A DNA stretch of 64,000 nt, taken from the NCBI RefSeq assembly GCF_900199455.1, contig NZ_FZQR01000026.1, forward strand, positions 1 to 64,000, given 5' to 3'. Both the position numbers and the translations under genes were made by a program. Source of the DNA: Mesorhizobium carmichaelinearum. Its GTDB lineage: Bacteria; Pseudomonadota; Alphaproteobacteria; Rhizobiales; Rhizobiaceae. Positions within the stretch are counted from its first letter, which is position 1, and the number at the start of each line of letters is the position of its first letter. The notes under the pieces are model-generated. The model worked only from the letters and a program-made list of their open reading frames with translations. It had not been told where the DNA came from and did not search any database. Shown one piece after another: positions 6,910 through 16,108 of this stretch.

Positions 6910-9900
6910 CTAGTGCAGGGTTGGCTGCAACCTTGCCTTCAAGCGGACCATATTGAGTTCACTCGCCGTCGCCGAGGCTTGTTCCGACAATGACATTGCT
7001 CTTTCGGTCGCCGTCTTGCTACCGGTTTTCATCAGCAAGTCTGCATATTCGGCTTGCGCATGCGCGAGCCATGGCCTTGAGCCACTTGCTGCGTTCATCT
7101 CCAGGGCATGCTCAAAATGCTCAGCTGCCTTCCTGAAGTTCCCCAGCGTGGCTGACAACATGCCGAGATACCGAGACGCCGCGCCAAAACAGACAGTCGC
7201 AACACCTGCCGTGATCGTCATGTCCTTATATGCGAGCATTTGGTCGTAAAGCATCTGGGCGGCCTCGTTGTCGCCCAAACTCACGGCGACTTCCGCTATG
7301 AACGAAAGGGACGCGCTTCGCTTGGCGTCCAGCGGCAATGAAAAACCACTGCGCGCCAGTTCCCTCAACCTGCGCTGCGCTGCCTCCCGATAGCCCAAAT
7401 CGGCCGCAACCAGCGCAAATCCTGGCAACCAGGTGCGTTCGTCCGGGTTCTCTTCTATGAGAAGCTTCATGACCGGGGCGACCTCCATGAGGCGGCCCTG
7501 TTCCCGACGGATGGCAAACATCTGCATGCCATAAACGCCTTCAACTTCCGCGCCATGGGTCTGTCTGCCCAAACCCAGCGCTTCTACGGCAAGTGCATCT
7601 GCAGCCGCAAATCGTCCATCGAGGATAGCCATCATGGCCCGTCCCTGCCGAGCCATCCAAAGGAAGTTGAGGCGTTGACGCAGCGTTCCGAGTTCCTCCA
7701 ATCCCTCGACCGCTCGATCGGCCCGCCCTCGATTGCCAAGCTCCGTAGAGACGTAGACGTCGAGTATTAATGCTCGGCCCCGGACATCGTCGTCGTCGAT
7801 ATCGGCCGCAAGGCGCGCCATCTCATCCAATAGCGTGGTCCGATCGTTGGCCTCCGTCGTGGACTTGACCGTGGTCGGCGTCAGGAACGGGAGGACGGAG
7901 AGTTCAAAAAGAGACCTCTTGTCACCAAGCCGCCGCGCCAAATCGGCACCATGCTTCTGGCTTTTCGCGCTGTTTCTAGAGTCGCCGACATAGGAATATG
8001 CGCGTGCAAGGCGGCTAAGAAGCTGGCACCGTGAGCTCAGATCTTCGGCTTCAATCTTGCCCATTGCTTCCGTGAGAAGCGCAAGCGATTCCGCGAGGGG
8101 CTTCGCGGAAAGGAATTGGGCGACATCGAAACCGAGGACCGAACGGATGAATGCCTTCGTATCGCCGGCTTCGCGGGCCAATTTTGCCGCCAGCTTGTAT
8201 TTAGCCACCGAGTCAGACAAACGGCCCGCTGCGCTCAGTGCCTCGCCGAGCTTCAGGGTCGCTTCGAGAACTTCCTTTTGTGTCCGTCCTTCCGGCAGGT
8301 GTTCTGCAATGGAGAGAGCGTTCTGAAAATGATCGACCGCCTCATAGTTGGCTGATCTTCCGAGCGCACGTTCGCCGGCCTTCATCCAATAGGGGAACGC
8401 AAGCTCGTCCTGCTGAGCCTTGACGTAGTGCTGAGCGATCAACTCGGGCTGAGTGACCACGAGATCGGGATATGCGTCGATCAGGACCTTGGCTATGGTT
8501 TCATGATAGTGCCGGCGTCGCCGGCCGAGCAGCGACTGGTAGGCGGTATCCTGGATTAGCGCATGGCGGAAGACAAGCGCGTCCCGCACCACGCCGCCAA
8601 CGACGACGAGCTGGGTGGACATGAGCTGATGCAGGGCATCGTCGAGATCGCGCTGATCGAGACCTGTAACTTTGGAAAGAAGACCGCGATCAAACTCCCG
8701 CCCTATCGCAGATGCGATCTGCGCTACCTCCTTGGCTACTGCCGTCAAACGATCAAGCCGAGCCATGAGTGAGCCCTGCAGGCTATCCGGAATCTCGACG
8801 TTGAGTGACGCGGCCTTGCCGCTCTCAAGAATCGAGCGCGTCAGCTCTTCCACGAACAGCGGTACGCCATCTGTCCGGTCGGCGATCCTGTCGGCTAGCT
8901 GATCTGGAACATCCACGAGCATTGACTCGATCAGCTCGCGCATTTGCTGCTTCGTCAAACGCCCGATCGCCAGTGTCGTTACTTGCGCCAATCCGGATGC
9001 CCAAGTCGCGGTCCATTCCGGCCGGTGTGTCACGAGGACCAATATCGGCGCACCATGCAAGCGGCTCACTACCTCCTGGAGCACTTCACTGGTCGATGGA
9101 TCGATCCAGTGCGCATCCTCCACCACAAACAGGACCGGCGCGATCTTCGCCGCCAAGAGCACCCGGTTCGCCAGCATGCGGACGATTAGCTCCTTGCGCT
9201 GCGCCGCTGAGACAGCGAGAGGCGGAAATTCGTCGCTGACGTCGAGCGAAAGAAGCTCTGCATAGATCGATCCGACCTCGGAGGGATTTTCCCCGTAGCG
9301 CCGAAGAATCGTGCGGAATTTCTCAGTACGCATGGGTTGATCGTCGGCTGGCGAAAAGCCTGCCAAGCGGCTTAGTCGTTGGATGATAGGATAGAACGCC
9401 GAAGTTAGGTGATAAGGTGAACATTGCAACCGGATCGGTTCATGCTGATCCTCATGGAGTCTGTCCTCGAGCGCGTCGACGAGGCGCGATTTTCCGATCC
9501 CGGCCTCTCCTGACACGAATACCGCTTGACCCTGACCGGCCTTTGTCAGTTCCCAGCGGTCAAGCAGCATGCCGATTTCGCTTATTCGGCCGACGAATTT
9601 CGACAGCGCGCTGCCGTGCGCGGCGAAGCGGCTTTCCACTTCACGTTCGCCGCACACTGCGAAGATCGGAATTGCCGACTTGAAACCTTTCAGTTCCTGC
9701 TCGCCAAGGCTTTCGATTTCGAAGGACTGGCCGGCAAGTCGACGCGTGCTGTCGGCTACGACAATCTGGCCGGGGGCGGCGACGCTTTGCAGGCGCGCGG
9801 CAAGATTAGGGGTATCACCGGCGATCGATCCGCGTTCGTTTGCGCTACTGCCAGCTATGTCACCCACCACGACATGTCCCGACGCGATTCCGATACGCGC

Positions 9901-10458
9901 TTTCAGTTGCCCCCCAGCTGGCGCTTGCAATGCATCTACCGCATCGAGCGCCTCAAGGCCCGCTCGAATGGAACGCTCGGCATGGTCCTCGTATGCCAGG
10001 GGCCAGCCGAAATATGCAAGCACCCCATCTCCGAGATATTTGGCGACGTAGCCGCCGAATCGCGTGACCGCGCCGGCGACGCTATCCTGATAGCGACGTG
10101 TCAGCTCGTGCATGTCCTCCGGGTCTATCTGTGCGGACATGGCGGTCGAACCGACTAGGTCACAGAAGAGCACACTAAGAAGCCTTCGGTCGGCGGTGGG
10201 TTCCTGCGCGAAATCGATGGCCTGTGGCTCCATATTCTCAGCGGCGGGCGACGCCCGCGAGGGTTGATTGACTCCAGGCTGCGTAAGTCCTTGGACCGAA
10301 GCCAAAATGATTTTGCGATGCCCGAGCGAGACACCCAGCTCCTGGAGGTCCGCTTCGGTGACATGCGGGAGCGCTCGAAGGTCGACGTCGTTTTGGACGA
10401 ACGCCTCCAAGTATTTACTTAGGCCGAGCTGGCTCAGCCAGTTGTCAATCGTTTCCAT
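6910..10458 (-). CDS. Class III adenylate/guanylate cyclase with SAM, AAA and TPR regions
   Basis: 1182 residues. Order: SAM-like domain (1-60, WLSQLGLSKYLEAF), class III cyclase domain (92-270) with both metal Asp (D100 in LFCDLVGST, D144 in YLGDGVLAYFG), and a STAND-type ATPase with Walker A GEAGIGKS (317-324) and Walker B-like LFVVEDAHWID (about 450). A long TPR-like helical region follows to the end. It converts ATP (or GTP) to a cyclic nucleotide; the ATPase/TPR half probably senses a ligand or partner. This architecture is common and highly expanded in rhizobia. No membrane segments. The substrate and signal are not visible from sequence. Confidence 0.85.
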   Translation of the reverse strand: METIDNWLSQLGLSKYLEAFVQNDVDLRALPHVTEADLQELGVSLGHRKIILASVQGLTQPGVNQPSRASPAAENMEPQAIDFAQEPTADRRLLSVLFCDLVGSTAMSAQIDPEDMHELTRRYQDSVAGAVTRFGGYVAKYLGDGVLAYFGWPLAYEDHAERSIRAGLEALDAVDALQAPAGGQLKARIGIASGHVVVGDIAGSSANERGSIAGDTPNLAARLQSVAAPGQIVVADSTRRLAGQSFEIESLGEQELKGFKSAIPIFAVCGEREVESRFAAHGSALSKFVGRISEIGMLLDRWELTKAGQGQAVFVSGEAGIGKSRLVDALEDRLHEDQHEPIRLQCSPYHLTSAFYPIIQRLSRLAGFSPADDQPMRTEKFRTILRRYGENPSEVGSIYAELLSLDVSDEFPPLAVSAAQRKELIVRMLANRVLLAAKIAPVLFVVEDAHWIDPSTSEVLQEVVSRLHGAPILVLVTHRPEWTATWASGLAQVTTLAIGRLTKQQMRELIESMLVDVPDQLADRIADRTDGVPLFVEELTRSILESGKAASLNVEIPDSLQGSLMARLDRLTAVAKEVAQIASAIGREFDRGLLSKVTGLDQRDLDDALHQLMSTQLVVVGGVVRDALVFRHALIQDTAYQSLLGRRRRHYHETIAKVLIDAYPDLVVTQPELIAQHYVKAQQDELAFPYWMKAGERALGRSANYEAVDHFQNALSIAEHLPEGRTQKEVLEATLKLGEALSAAGRLSDSVAKYKLAAKLAREAGDTKAFIRSVLGFDVAQFLSAKPLAESLALLTEAMGKIEAEDLSSRCQLLSRLARAYSYVGDSRNSAKSQKHGADLARRLGDKRSLFELSVLPFLTPTTVKSTTEANDRTTLLDEMARLAADIDDDDVRGRALILDVYVSTELGNRGRADRAVEGLEELGTLRQRLNFLWMARQGRAMMAILDGRFAAADALAVEALGLGRQTHGAEVEGVYGMQMFAIRREQGRLMEVAPVMKLLIEENPDERTWLPGFALVAADLGYREAAQRRLRELARSGFSLPLDAKRSASLSFIAEVAVSLGDNEAAQMLYDQMLAYKDMTITAGVATVCFGAASRYLGMLSATLGNFRKAAEHFEHALEMNAASGSRPWLAHAQAEYADLLMKTGSKTATERAMSLSEQASATASELNMVRLKARLQPTLH

Positions 10459-10942
10459 CGACCGTTTGCCCGCGTCACTTCACTAGGCGAACCTCACTCT
10501 AGCACAATGTGGCAGATGGAAAGAGGGGATGGGTGTTATCATAACCGACGCATTTTCTAACCATTTCATGGTGTCGATGAATCGCACCCGCCGCCGTCGC
10601 TCACCTTCGCCCTTCGAGCAACTTGTTAGCGCCGCTCTCGCTTGCGGTGACGAAAAGCGGTTGGTCCGACGTTGTAGGCGAGCGAATCAGTGCATCGGCC
10701 GCGCGGCACGCGCCGGCAGGGCCAGATGCCCAATGTGCTCCTCCCGGATCGAGGTTCCGCTGAGGTGATCGTCGAGATGGCCGCCAGGGATGAGTCTCAT
10801 CGGCGAACACGCCGTTACTCGGCTAACATTTCTGGCAGCGTTCGCTATCGCGGTTGGGCTGTTGGTCGACGTGTTCTGAACGCCCAGCTCAGTGCCAGTA
10901 TTACCTTCCGCCAGCTTGCCGCCAGTGCCGTTCTTCGTCTAG
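10459..10942. other. Intergenic stretch between the two cyclase genes
   Basis: No gene is supported. A 29-codon frame at about 10790-10880 (MSLIGEHAVTRLTFLAAF then a hydrophobic end) could be a membrane micropeptide, but it has no good ribosome binding site. The left part must hold the promoter of the large cyclase. Confidence 0.35.
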
Positions 10943-12358
10943 CTATGATAGGAGGAAACGCCTCACTTCATCAAAAAACTGTAGGCAAGCCGCCTCATCC
11001 TTCAGAAACATGTGATTCTTGCCGTCGAACGCAACGAAGCGAGCACCGGGAATAGCAGCAGCCATTTGTCTGCCCGCCTCGACCGGGCAGACTCGATCAT
11101 CGCGAACGTGCATGACAAGTGTCGGTACCTTCACCTTCGGAAGAAGTTCGCGAACATCGAGATCACCGACGACTTCAAAATACTGTGCTGCGCACTCAGG
11201 CGAGATCGTTCGTCTTTGCAGTTCGTTGAAGGCGTCGATCTGCTCCTTGGTGCCTTCAGGGAGAAACTGTGACGAAAACAATTGACGAAACGTCGGTTCG
11301 TCGGATCCCCATCCTAAACGCATCAAGGTCGTCATAGCATCGCGTTTCTGGCGCTCCTCGGGCGAACGCTTCCGTCCACCCAATGCAAAGCCGCCGTAGA
11401 GGATGAGATGCGACACCTTTTTGGGGTGGCGCACAGCGTAGGCTATCGAAACGGCACATCCCTGGGATGCGCCGAACAACGGGAAGCGCGTGAGACGTGC
11501 CGCATTAGCAACGGCTTCCAAATCGCTCACCCAGTTTTGAAGTGAAAGCTCGTCCACATTCCTATCCGACATTCCATTCCCTCGCGCGTCATAGCGGATA
11601 AGGGTGTGTTCGCTTGCAAGCCCCTCTAGTAAGTGATGCCAGACAGGACTCTCCCAATCATACTCCAAGTGGTTCAGCCAATTAGCGGCCTTCATGAGAG
11701 GTGGTCCGCTCCCAACCTTGGCCCACGCAAGCTGAACACCGTCCTTCGCGCGGCAATACGAAATCGACTGGGTTAGTTCGTGGGTTACTTGCCGTTCAAG
11801 ATCAGCCGATCGCCTAGTTGCAATAGAATAGACGCCGCCGACGCGAAGCAAATAGACCCGGATGGGCTCGGCGATGTTCTTGAGCTGGGTGTTGCCGAGA
11901 TCGCTGACTGTAAGGTCAAGCCTGGCCTTGACCTGACGATAGGCATCCTCGGACAGGCAAATGGTGCCCGGCGCCGCGACGCCTTCCAGACGCGATGCGA
12001 TGTTGACGCCGTCACCCATCAAGTCGCCGTCGCTTTCTTCGACAACGTCGCCCAGATGGACGCCAATACGGAATTCGATGCGCCGGTCCTGCGGCACCCC
12101 GGCATTGCGCTCGACCATGGCGTTTTGCACCTCGATGGCGCAACGCACGGCGTCCACGACACTGCGGAACTCGACTAGTGCCCCGTCCCCAGTGCGCTTG
12201 ATCACGCGACCGTTGTGAACAGCGATGGTCGGATCGATCAGGTCGCTGCGCAGCGCACGCAACCGCGCCAAAGTCCGGTCTTCGTCCTCGTTGGCGAGCC
12301 GGCTGTATCCGACAACGTCTGCAGCTAGGATTGCGACTAGTTTGCGATTTTCGCTCAT
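10943..12358 (-). CDS. Class III cyclase fused to alpha/beta hydrolase
   Basis: 471 residues. ATG 12358 is preferred over upstream starts because AAGGAGG lies 7 bases before it and family members open MSE.RKLVAILAADVVGYSRL. The cyclase domain (1-175) has both metal Asp (D14, D58 in RTGDGALVEF) and FRIGVHLGDV. The C-terminal half (200-471) is an alpha/beta hydrolase with nucleophile S298 in FGASQG, an acid in MHVRDDRVCP and His in DGKNHMF. The pairing suggests the hydrolase fold senses or cleaves a small ester or lactone and tunes cyclic nucleotide output; that is inference. The order on this strand (this gene, then the large cyclase) is suggestive but the gap is 480 bases. Confidence 0.85.
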   Translation of the reverse strand: MSENRKLVAILAADVVGYSRLANEDEDRTLARLRALRSDLIDPTIAVHNGRVIKRTGDGALVEFRSVVDAVRCAIEVQNAMVERNAGVPQDRRIEFRIGVHLGDVVEESDGDLMGDGVNIASRLEGVAAPGTICLSEDAYRQVKARLDLTVSDLGNTQLKNIAEPIRVYLLRVGGVYSIATRRSADLERQVTHELTQSISYCRAKDGVQLAWAKVGSGPPLMKAANWLNHLEYDWESPVWHHLLEGLASEHTLIRYDARGNGMSDRNVDELSLQNWVSDLEAVANAARLTRFPLFGASQGCAVSIAYAVRHPKKVSHLILYGGFALGGRKRSPEERQKRDAMTTLMRLGWGSDEPTFRQLFSSQFLPEGTKEQIDAFNELQRRTISPECAAQYFEVVGDLDVRELLPKVKVPTLVMHVRDDRVCPVEAGRQMAAAIPGARFVAFDGKNHMFLKDEAACLQFFDEVRRFLLS

Positions 12359-12480
12359 CGCGCGACCTCCTTCACCGCTAGGATAGCAGGAAGGCAGAGC
12401 GCAGGATGGAACTTTCGCTTCCTGGCAGTCTATCTTGCGGTCGGGGTAGGGAGTTCGCTCTTCGGCTTGTTGATCATGCA

Positions 12481-12687
12481 TTACCGTCCACGACTTCCGG
12501 GTGAGGCTTTGCCGCTGTCCTTGAGAGCCTTTGCCAGCTTGTTGAAAAGGTGCGGGTTACCTCGGTGGCTCGCGGCGTTGGCATTCACAGTCGAGAGACC
12601 GTGACCCTCGGTGCTGAGGTGGATATCGCCCTTCTCGCTACCGAACCAGATGCCAATCCTCGGATAAGCCGTCTTCTTTCGCTCCAT
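12481..12687 (-). CDS. Small hypothetical protein, 68 aa
   Basis: Starts MERKKTAYPRIGIWFGSEKG with AGGGGG about 9 bases upstream. It continues DIHLSTEGHGLSTVNANAA and PHLFNKLAKALKDSG. It looks like a small rhizobial soluble protein of unknown function. It stops 120 bases before the cyclase-hydrolase gene on the same strand, so the two may be cotranscribed. Its leader runs back into the SyrA-like fragment at 12704-12776. Confidence 0.55.
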   Translation of the reverse strand: MERKKTAYPRIGIWFGSEKGDIHLSTEGHGLSTVNANAASHRGNPHLFNKLAKALKDSGKASPGSRGR

Positions 12688-12703
12688 CAAAAATGCCCCC
12701 TGG

Positions 12704-12776
12704 ACCATCATTGCCGCGATTGTGTTGCGGGTCGGATACTTTGTCTTAGTGGCATGCTCAGGCGCATCGCCTAATT
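12704..12776 (+). pseudogene. SyrA-like gene fragment
   Basis: The plus strand reads WTIIAAIVLRVGYFVLVA, matching the second membrane segment of the SyrA-like proteins, then passes directly into the inverted copy of 3781-3842. It is a remnant only, with no start codon or first membrane segment. Confidence 0.65.
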
Positions 12777-12938
12777 GACGGTCACGCCGCCCGCTGGGCA
12801 GCGCCTAGAGCCGCACGACCTTAGCCAGACCCAAGCGCAGAGGCGTACTTGCGTTGCCGCTAATATTGGAACACCATCATGCGGCTGGAAGTGAACTCTC
12901 CGGGCGGGGAGGCCTTGGTTGCCGTTTCAGTCACCCTT

Positions 12939-13160
12939 TGATGCGCCCGAGCAGCGCAACGATTTGCCTAGCGACCGGGTCGGTGTCATTTTTGAACGCT
13001 TCAAGCATTAGCTTGGCCGGTATGACCGGCGATTGATATTTGTCGTTCAGCAGTGCGGGGACGGCTTCCTCCACAGTGCTTGATCCGTCAGTCCAAAGTG
13101 AGCAAGCCGTTTAGGGGCTGCGGCAAACCATTCTTGGAGTAGCGCCGAAAGGCTCGGCGT
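12939..13160 (-). pseudogene. Frameshifted copy of the small gene at 3831-4097
   Basis: Nearly the same DNA as 3836-4057. One base is missing at CCGTC-AGTCC, which splits the frame between ...PKRLAHFGL and the conserved end. The upstream part with the GTG start is replaced by unrelated sequence after CTCGGCG. Not expected to be functional. Confidence 0.7.
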
Positions 13161-13209
13161 ATCCGCTGGCCTTCCGCGTGGGAAAGGGCGAACGATTCCA
13201 GATCGAATG

Positions 13210-13311
13210 TCAGGTTTTTTTGTCATCATCGACCACGCGGACGTGCCATTCGCCGCAGGCCTCGACCACCTCAATGCAAGGGTGGACCTTGCCGTCCGTC
13301 TCGGTATCCAT
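13210..13311 (-). CDS. Short hypothetical reading frame (possibly truncated)
   Basis: From ATG 13311 the product is 33 residues, MDTETDGKVHPCIEVVEACG and then EWHVRVVDDDKKT. An in-frame ATG at 13401 would add 30 residues with less typical composition. The sharp strand-turn-strand pattern (CIEVVEACGEWHVRVVDD) resembles the start of longer rhizobial proteins of about 60 residues, so this may be a truncated gene. Function unknown. Confidence 0.35.
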   Translation of the reverse strand: MDTETDGKVHPCIEVVEACGEWHVRVVDDDKKT

Positions 13312-13557
13312 CGGCCGTACCCCGTAGCAAACGGTAGTAACCAGACGATTTTTATAGATCCGTCGAGATCGGTGCCGGCCTACCAGGACTGCATTCGACA
13401 TGGGGGGCGGCTTCCGGGCCGGATGGCACCAAAAGTGAGCCCGCCACCAAGCGATGGCGTGGCCATCCTGAAGAGGCGGCCCGGCTGTGGTGTGTGCATC
13501 GCCAGCAACCGGGCCATGCCTTGGTGGCGCAATTCAGTCATTGTTGCGGGTGGCTCC

Positions 13558-13891
13558 CCATGGGACCAATCTTTCGGTACTTGCGTAGTTGCTAAAATAA
13601 TGGAATTTTCGCTTTAGGCCATTGGGGAATGGACTGCGTGAGTTCGGCAGCGGGTACGGGGAACGATGTATTTTCCGCAATTCTTGGTCGGAATGTTTAC
13701 GACGTCGGGCATCGTTGCGGTCTGGGTCTACATGGCCACGGGATCGATCTGGAAGGCCTTTGTCTGGACCATCATCGCCGCGATTGTGTTGCAGGTCGGA
13801 TATTTTGCGTTGGTGGCTAGGCTAGTTTATCAGCACCGCATCTCTGAAGAGACAGAAGCAAATCAGGATGCGACCCAACAGCAGCCGGTCT
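13558..13891. repeat. Inverted repeat arm B (SyrA-like gene plus leader)
   Basis: Partner of 3407-3737 in opposite orientation, including about 100 bases of leader. Similarity ends within the tail of the gene. Confidence 0.85.
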
Positions 13892-14328
13892 GGCCTGCTG
13901 CCGGTTTCGTGGACCAGCGCGCGCAGGTGTGCGAGAATTGGCTTGGCGAACTCTGCAGTCTGGTCGGCATAAGTATCGACTTTGTGATTGGAGTTTGGCG
14001 CGGACATCGGATCGGTTCCCTGCAATTGTACCTATGCCGCCCCGGACGCATTCATCCACATCGCCTCCCAGACCCCGGCGGCCTATGCCGAGGTCATCAC
14101 CGCAACCGGCTCCGACGCTGTGCTGATGGAAGGCTCCGCGTCTTCGCCGGTTGCTCAACCCGCGCCAAGAGGCGTAACAGAAACGGCCAAGGCTCTAATC
14201 GCCGCCGGATGAATGTTCAGTGGCAGGTCAGCGCACCTCCAGTGGAATTGCGGGCGCTCGTGAAGGGGATGGGGATATCCGCATCGCATTCGGACAAGCT
14301 TGAGGAGTGCTCGCGCGCTCTGGACTAA
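13666..14328 (+). CDS. SyrA-like protein, second copy with altered C-terminus
   Basis: Residues 1-75 match the SyrA-like protein at 3364-3630 (MYFPQFLVGMF, two membrane segments, EETEANQDATQQQPV). After that the DNA homology ends and the frame runs on for about 145 unrelated, Arg-rich residues, which is typical of accidental read-through. The membrane part should still fold; the tail is probably not native. The DNA from 13900 to 14567 shows no other gene I recognise. One frame (about 14400-14470) reads SLDDIFNEPVKMSGG and may be a relic. Confidence 0.55.
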   Translation: MYFPQFLVGMFTTSGIVAVWVYMATGSIWKAFVWTIIAAIVLQVGYFALVARLVYQHRISEETEANQDATQQQPVWPAAGFVDQRAQVCENWLGELCSLVGISIDFVIGVWRGHRIGSLQLYLCRPGRIHPHRLPDPGGLCRGHHRNRLRRCADGRLRVFAGCSTRAKRRNRNGQGSNRRRMNVQWQVSAPPVELRALVKGMGISASHSDKLEECSRALD

Positions 14329-14567
14329 ATGCCCTGCGGTCGCCTCAGCAAGAGCTGCGCAACGGTCGGGCTTGCCGGCCTGCTGGGGAAGGGCGCTGCT
14401 CTCCCTCCTTGGACGACATCTTCAACGAGCCGGTCAAGATGTCCGGCGGCGCCGGCCGCGGTTCGCTGCGCAAGGTTGTCGGCCGCCGCTTCCCTCCGCC
14501 TCTATGGCTTGGGCAGGTCGTTTCTCGATCACCAGCTTAGTTTAGGCCTCTGAAGGCCAGCGCGGGG

Positions 14568-15578
14568 TTATTGTGCGAGCCGTTCCGGCTGGACTTTAAG
14601 CGTGACTACCAAGCCCTGCTTTGACCAGTCATACGCGATCGAGCCACGCAGATGCCCGGTTACGCTGCGCTCGACCAATCTGCTTCCGTAGCCGGGCAGG
14701 CCCGCAGGTGTCTCAACGAGGGGGCCACCACTTTCTGTCCAGATGATGATGACGGCGTCATCGTGCGCCGAGCACGAAACATCCAGCGTCCCTTCCTCAG
14801 CCGACAAGGCACCGTATTTGAGCGAATTGGTTGCAAGTTCATGGATGATAAGCGCGAGGATAGTTGCCGAGGACTCACCGACGCTCATCCTTGGTACCGA
14901 CACCCTGATGCGCCCGCTGAACGCTCCCAGATCATCACAAGGCGCGAGCAGTACCGTAAGCAGGTCGCCCAGCAGGGCCGAGGCGGCCTCCGTCTGCCCG
15001 GGCACCGGCCGCACCAGATCATGGGCTCGCCCCAAGGCAGTCAGCCGCTGGGTTAGCTCGCGCGCCATGTCATTCGTCGTGGTCGTCGAACGCGAGGTGA
15101 TTGCGGTAAGGCCGGAGGCTATGGTGAGCAGGTTCTTGACGCGATGGCTCATTTCGCCAGCCAGAAGCTCACGGCTTTCTTCCGCCTGTTTGCGGCCGGT
15201 CACATCAATGAAGATGCCGAACATCAGCCGCTGGACGATCCCTTCGTCGTCGCCTTGACCACGCGCGGAAATCCATTTGAGCTCGTCGCCGATCATCACC
15301 CGGAAGTCGATCTCATAGGGGCCGACAATCGCTCGCGTGGCGTTGAAGGCCGCCCGCACTCGGTCGCGGTCCGCAGGATGGATGTGCGCGGACAGGTCTT
15401 CGAACTTGACGTCTGTGGTGCGCGGGATTCCCCACAGGTCATAGGCTCGGTCATCCATGGCCAACGCGTCGCTGTCCACGTTCCACGACCACAGGGCGAC
15501 CCCTGCGGCTTCGATGGCTCGGACCAGGTTCTTGGGTTCCCAAAGGAGGGGCTTTAGATTTTCCGCGGTTGTCGTCAT
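14568..15578 (-). CDS. PAS-containing HWE-family sensor histidine kinase
   Basis: 336 residues from MTTTAENLKPLLW (an ATG four codons earlier is possible). A PAS fold (about 15-130, with LWSWNVDSD and FGIFIDVTGRK) is followed by the HWE/HisKA_2 dimerisation motif EMSHRVKNLL with the phospho-accepting His (about residue 145). The ATP-binding region has the N-box IIHELATNSLKYG. It lacks membrane segments, so it is a cytoplasmic kinase, probably sensing light or redox through PAS. In alphaproteobacteria HWE kinases often feed the PhyR-NepR-EcfG stress response. No response regulator is adjacent. Confidence 0.8.
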   Translation of the reverse strand: MTTTAENLKPLLWEPKNLVRAIEAAGVALWSWNVDSDALAMDDRAYDLWGIPRTTDVKFEDLSAHIHPADRDRVRAAFNATRAIVGPYEIDFRVMIGDELKWISARGQGDDEGIVQRLMFGIFIDVTGRKQAEESRELLAGEMSHRVKNLLTIASGLTAITSRSTTTTNDMARELTQRLTALGRAHDLVRPVPGQTEAASALLGDLLTVLLAPCDDLGAFSGRIRVSVPRMSVGESSATILALIIHELATNSLKYGALSAEEGTLDVSCSAHDDAVIIIWTESGGPLVETPAGLPGYGSRLVERSVTGHLRGSIAYDWSKQGLVVTLKVQPERLAQ

Positions 15579-15775
15579 GGAAACTCGCAAGGATGTCGAA
15601 AACGGAACGGTTGTGACGTCATAAACAAGCGGCTGGCGGTTCTATTAGCCCAATCCATCCGGCATATGAGAAAAAACCGCAGAGCATGCCGCGAGTTTTA
15701 TCGCCCTGACCATACTTTGAGGCACGGCTGTTTCGCCTCAGTTTCAAATCAACCAATCCTAGCGCAGGAGTGGCT

Positions 15776-16015
15776 ATGTGGACCCTGGGCAAGCCTCCTT
15801 GGCGAAAGCCTGCGCGCCTTCTACAAAGGGCGATGAAAAATTCACAACCTGTATATGTAGTCTACAATCCGCCAATGGACGGCATCCCATACCTGGCGGT
15901 CGTTCTGGCACCTGACGGAACTGCGATCGCAACGCGTTTCGACACGGCCGAAGAGGCCTCTGCATTCAACAATCAAACCGCTATGAGGCTGCACGGCGAC
16001 GGCATCAGGCAATGA
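15776..16015 (+). CDS. Small hypothetical protein, 79 aa
   Basis: ATG 15776 follows CAGGAG by 5 bases. An internal ATG (15833, MKNSQPVYVVYNPP) preceded by AAAGGG is an alternative start and would remove the basic leader. The body reads YLAVVLAPDGTAIATRF and EEASAFNNQTAM, the pattern of small rhizobial proteins with a TAA-type repeat of unknown role. No membrane segment. Confidence 0.5.
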   Translation: MWTLGKPPWRKPARLLQRAMKNSQPVYVVYNPPMDGIPYLAVVLAPDGTAIATRFDTAEEASAFNNQTAMRLHGDGIRQ

Positions 16016-16108
16016 ACGCCAACCTACCGAGATTGTGGGCCTAGCCGGAGTCCTCACCGTCAGCCTTTGCGGCGTACTCCTTCCGGAACATTGCCAGATT
16101 CCGGCGTC

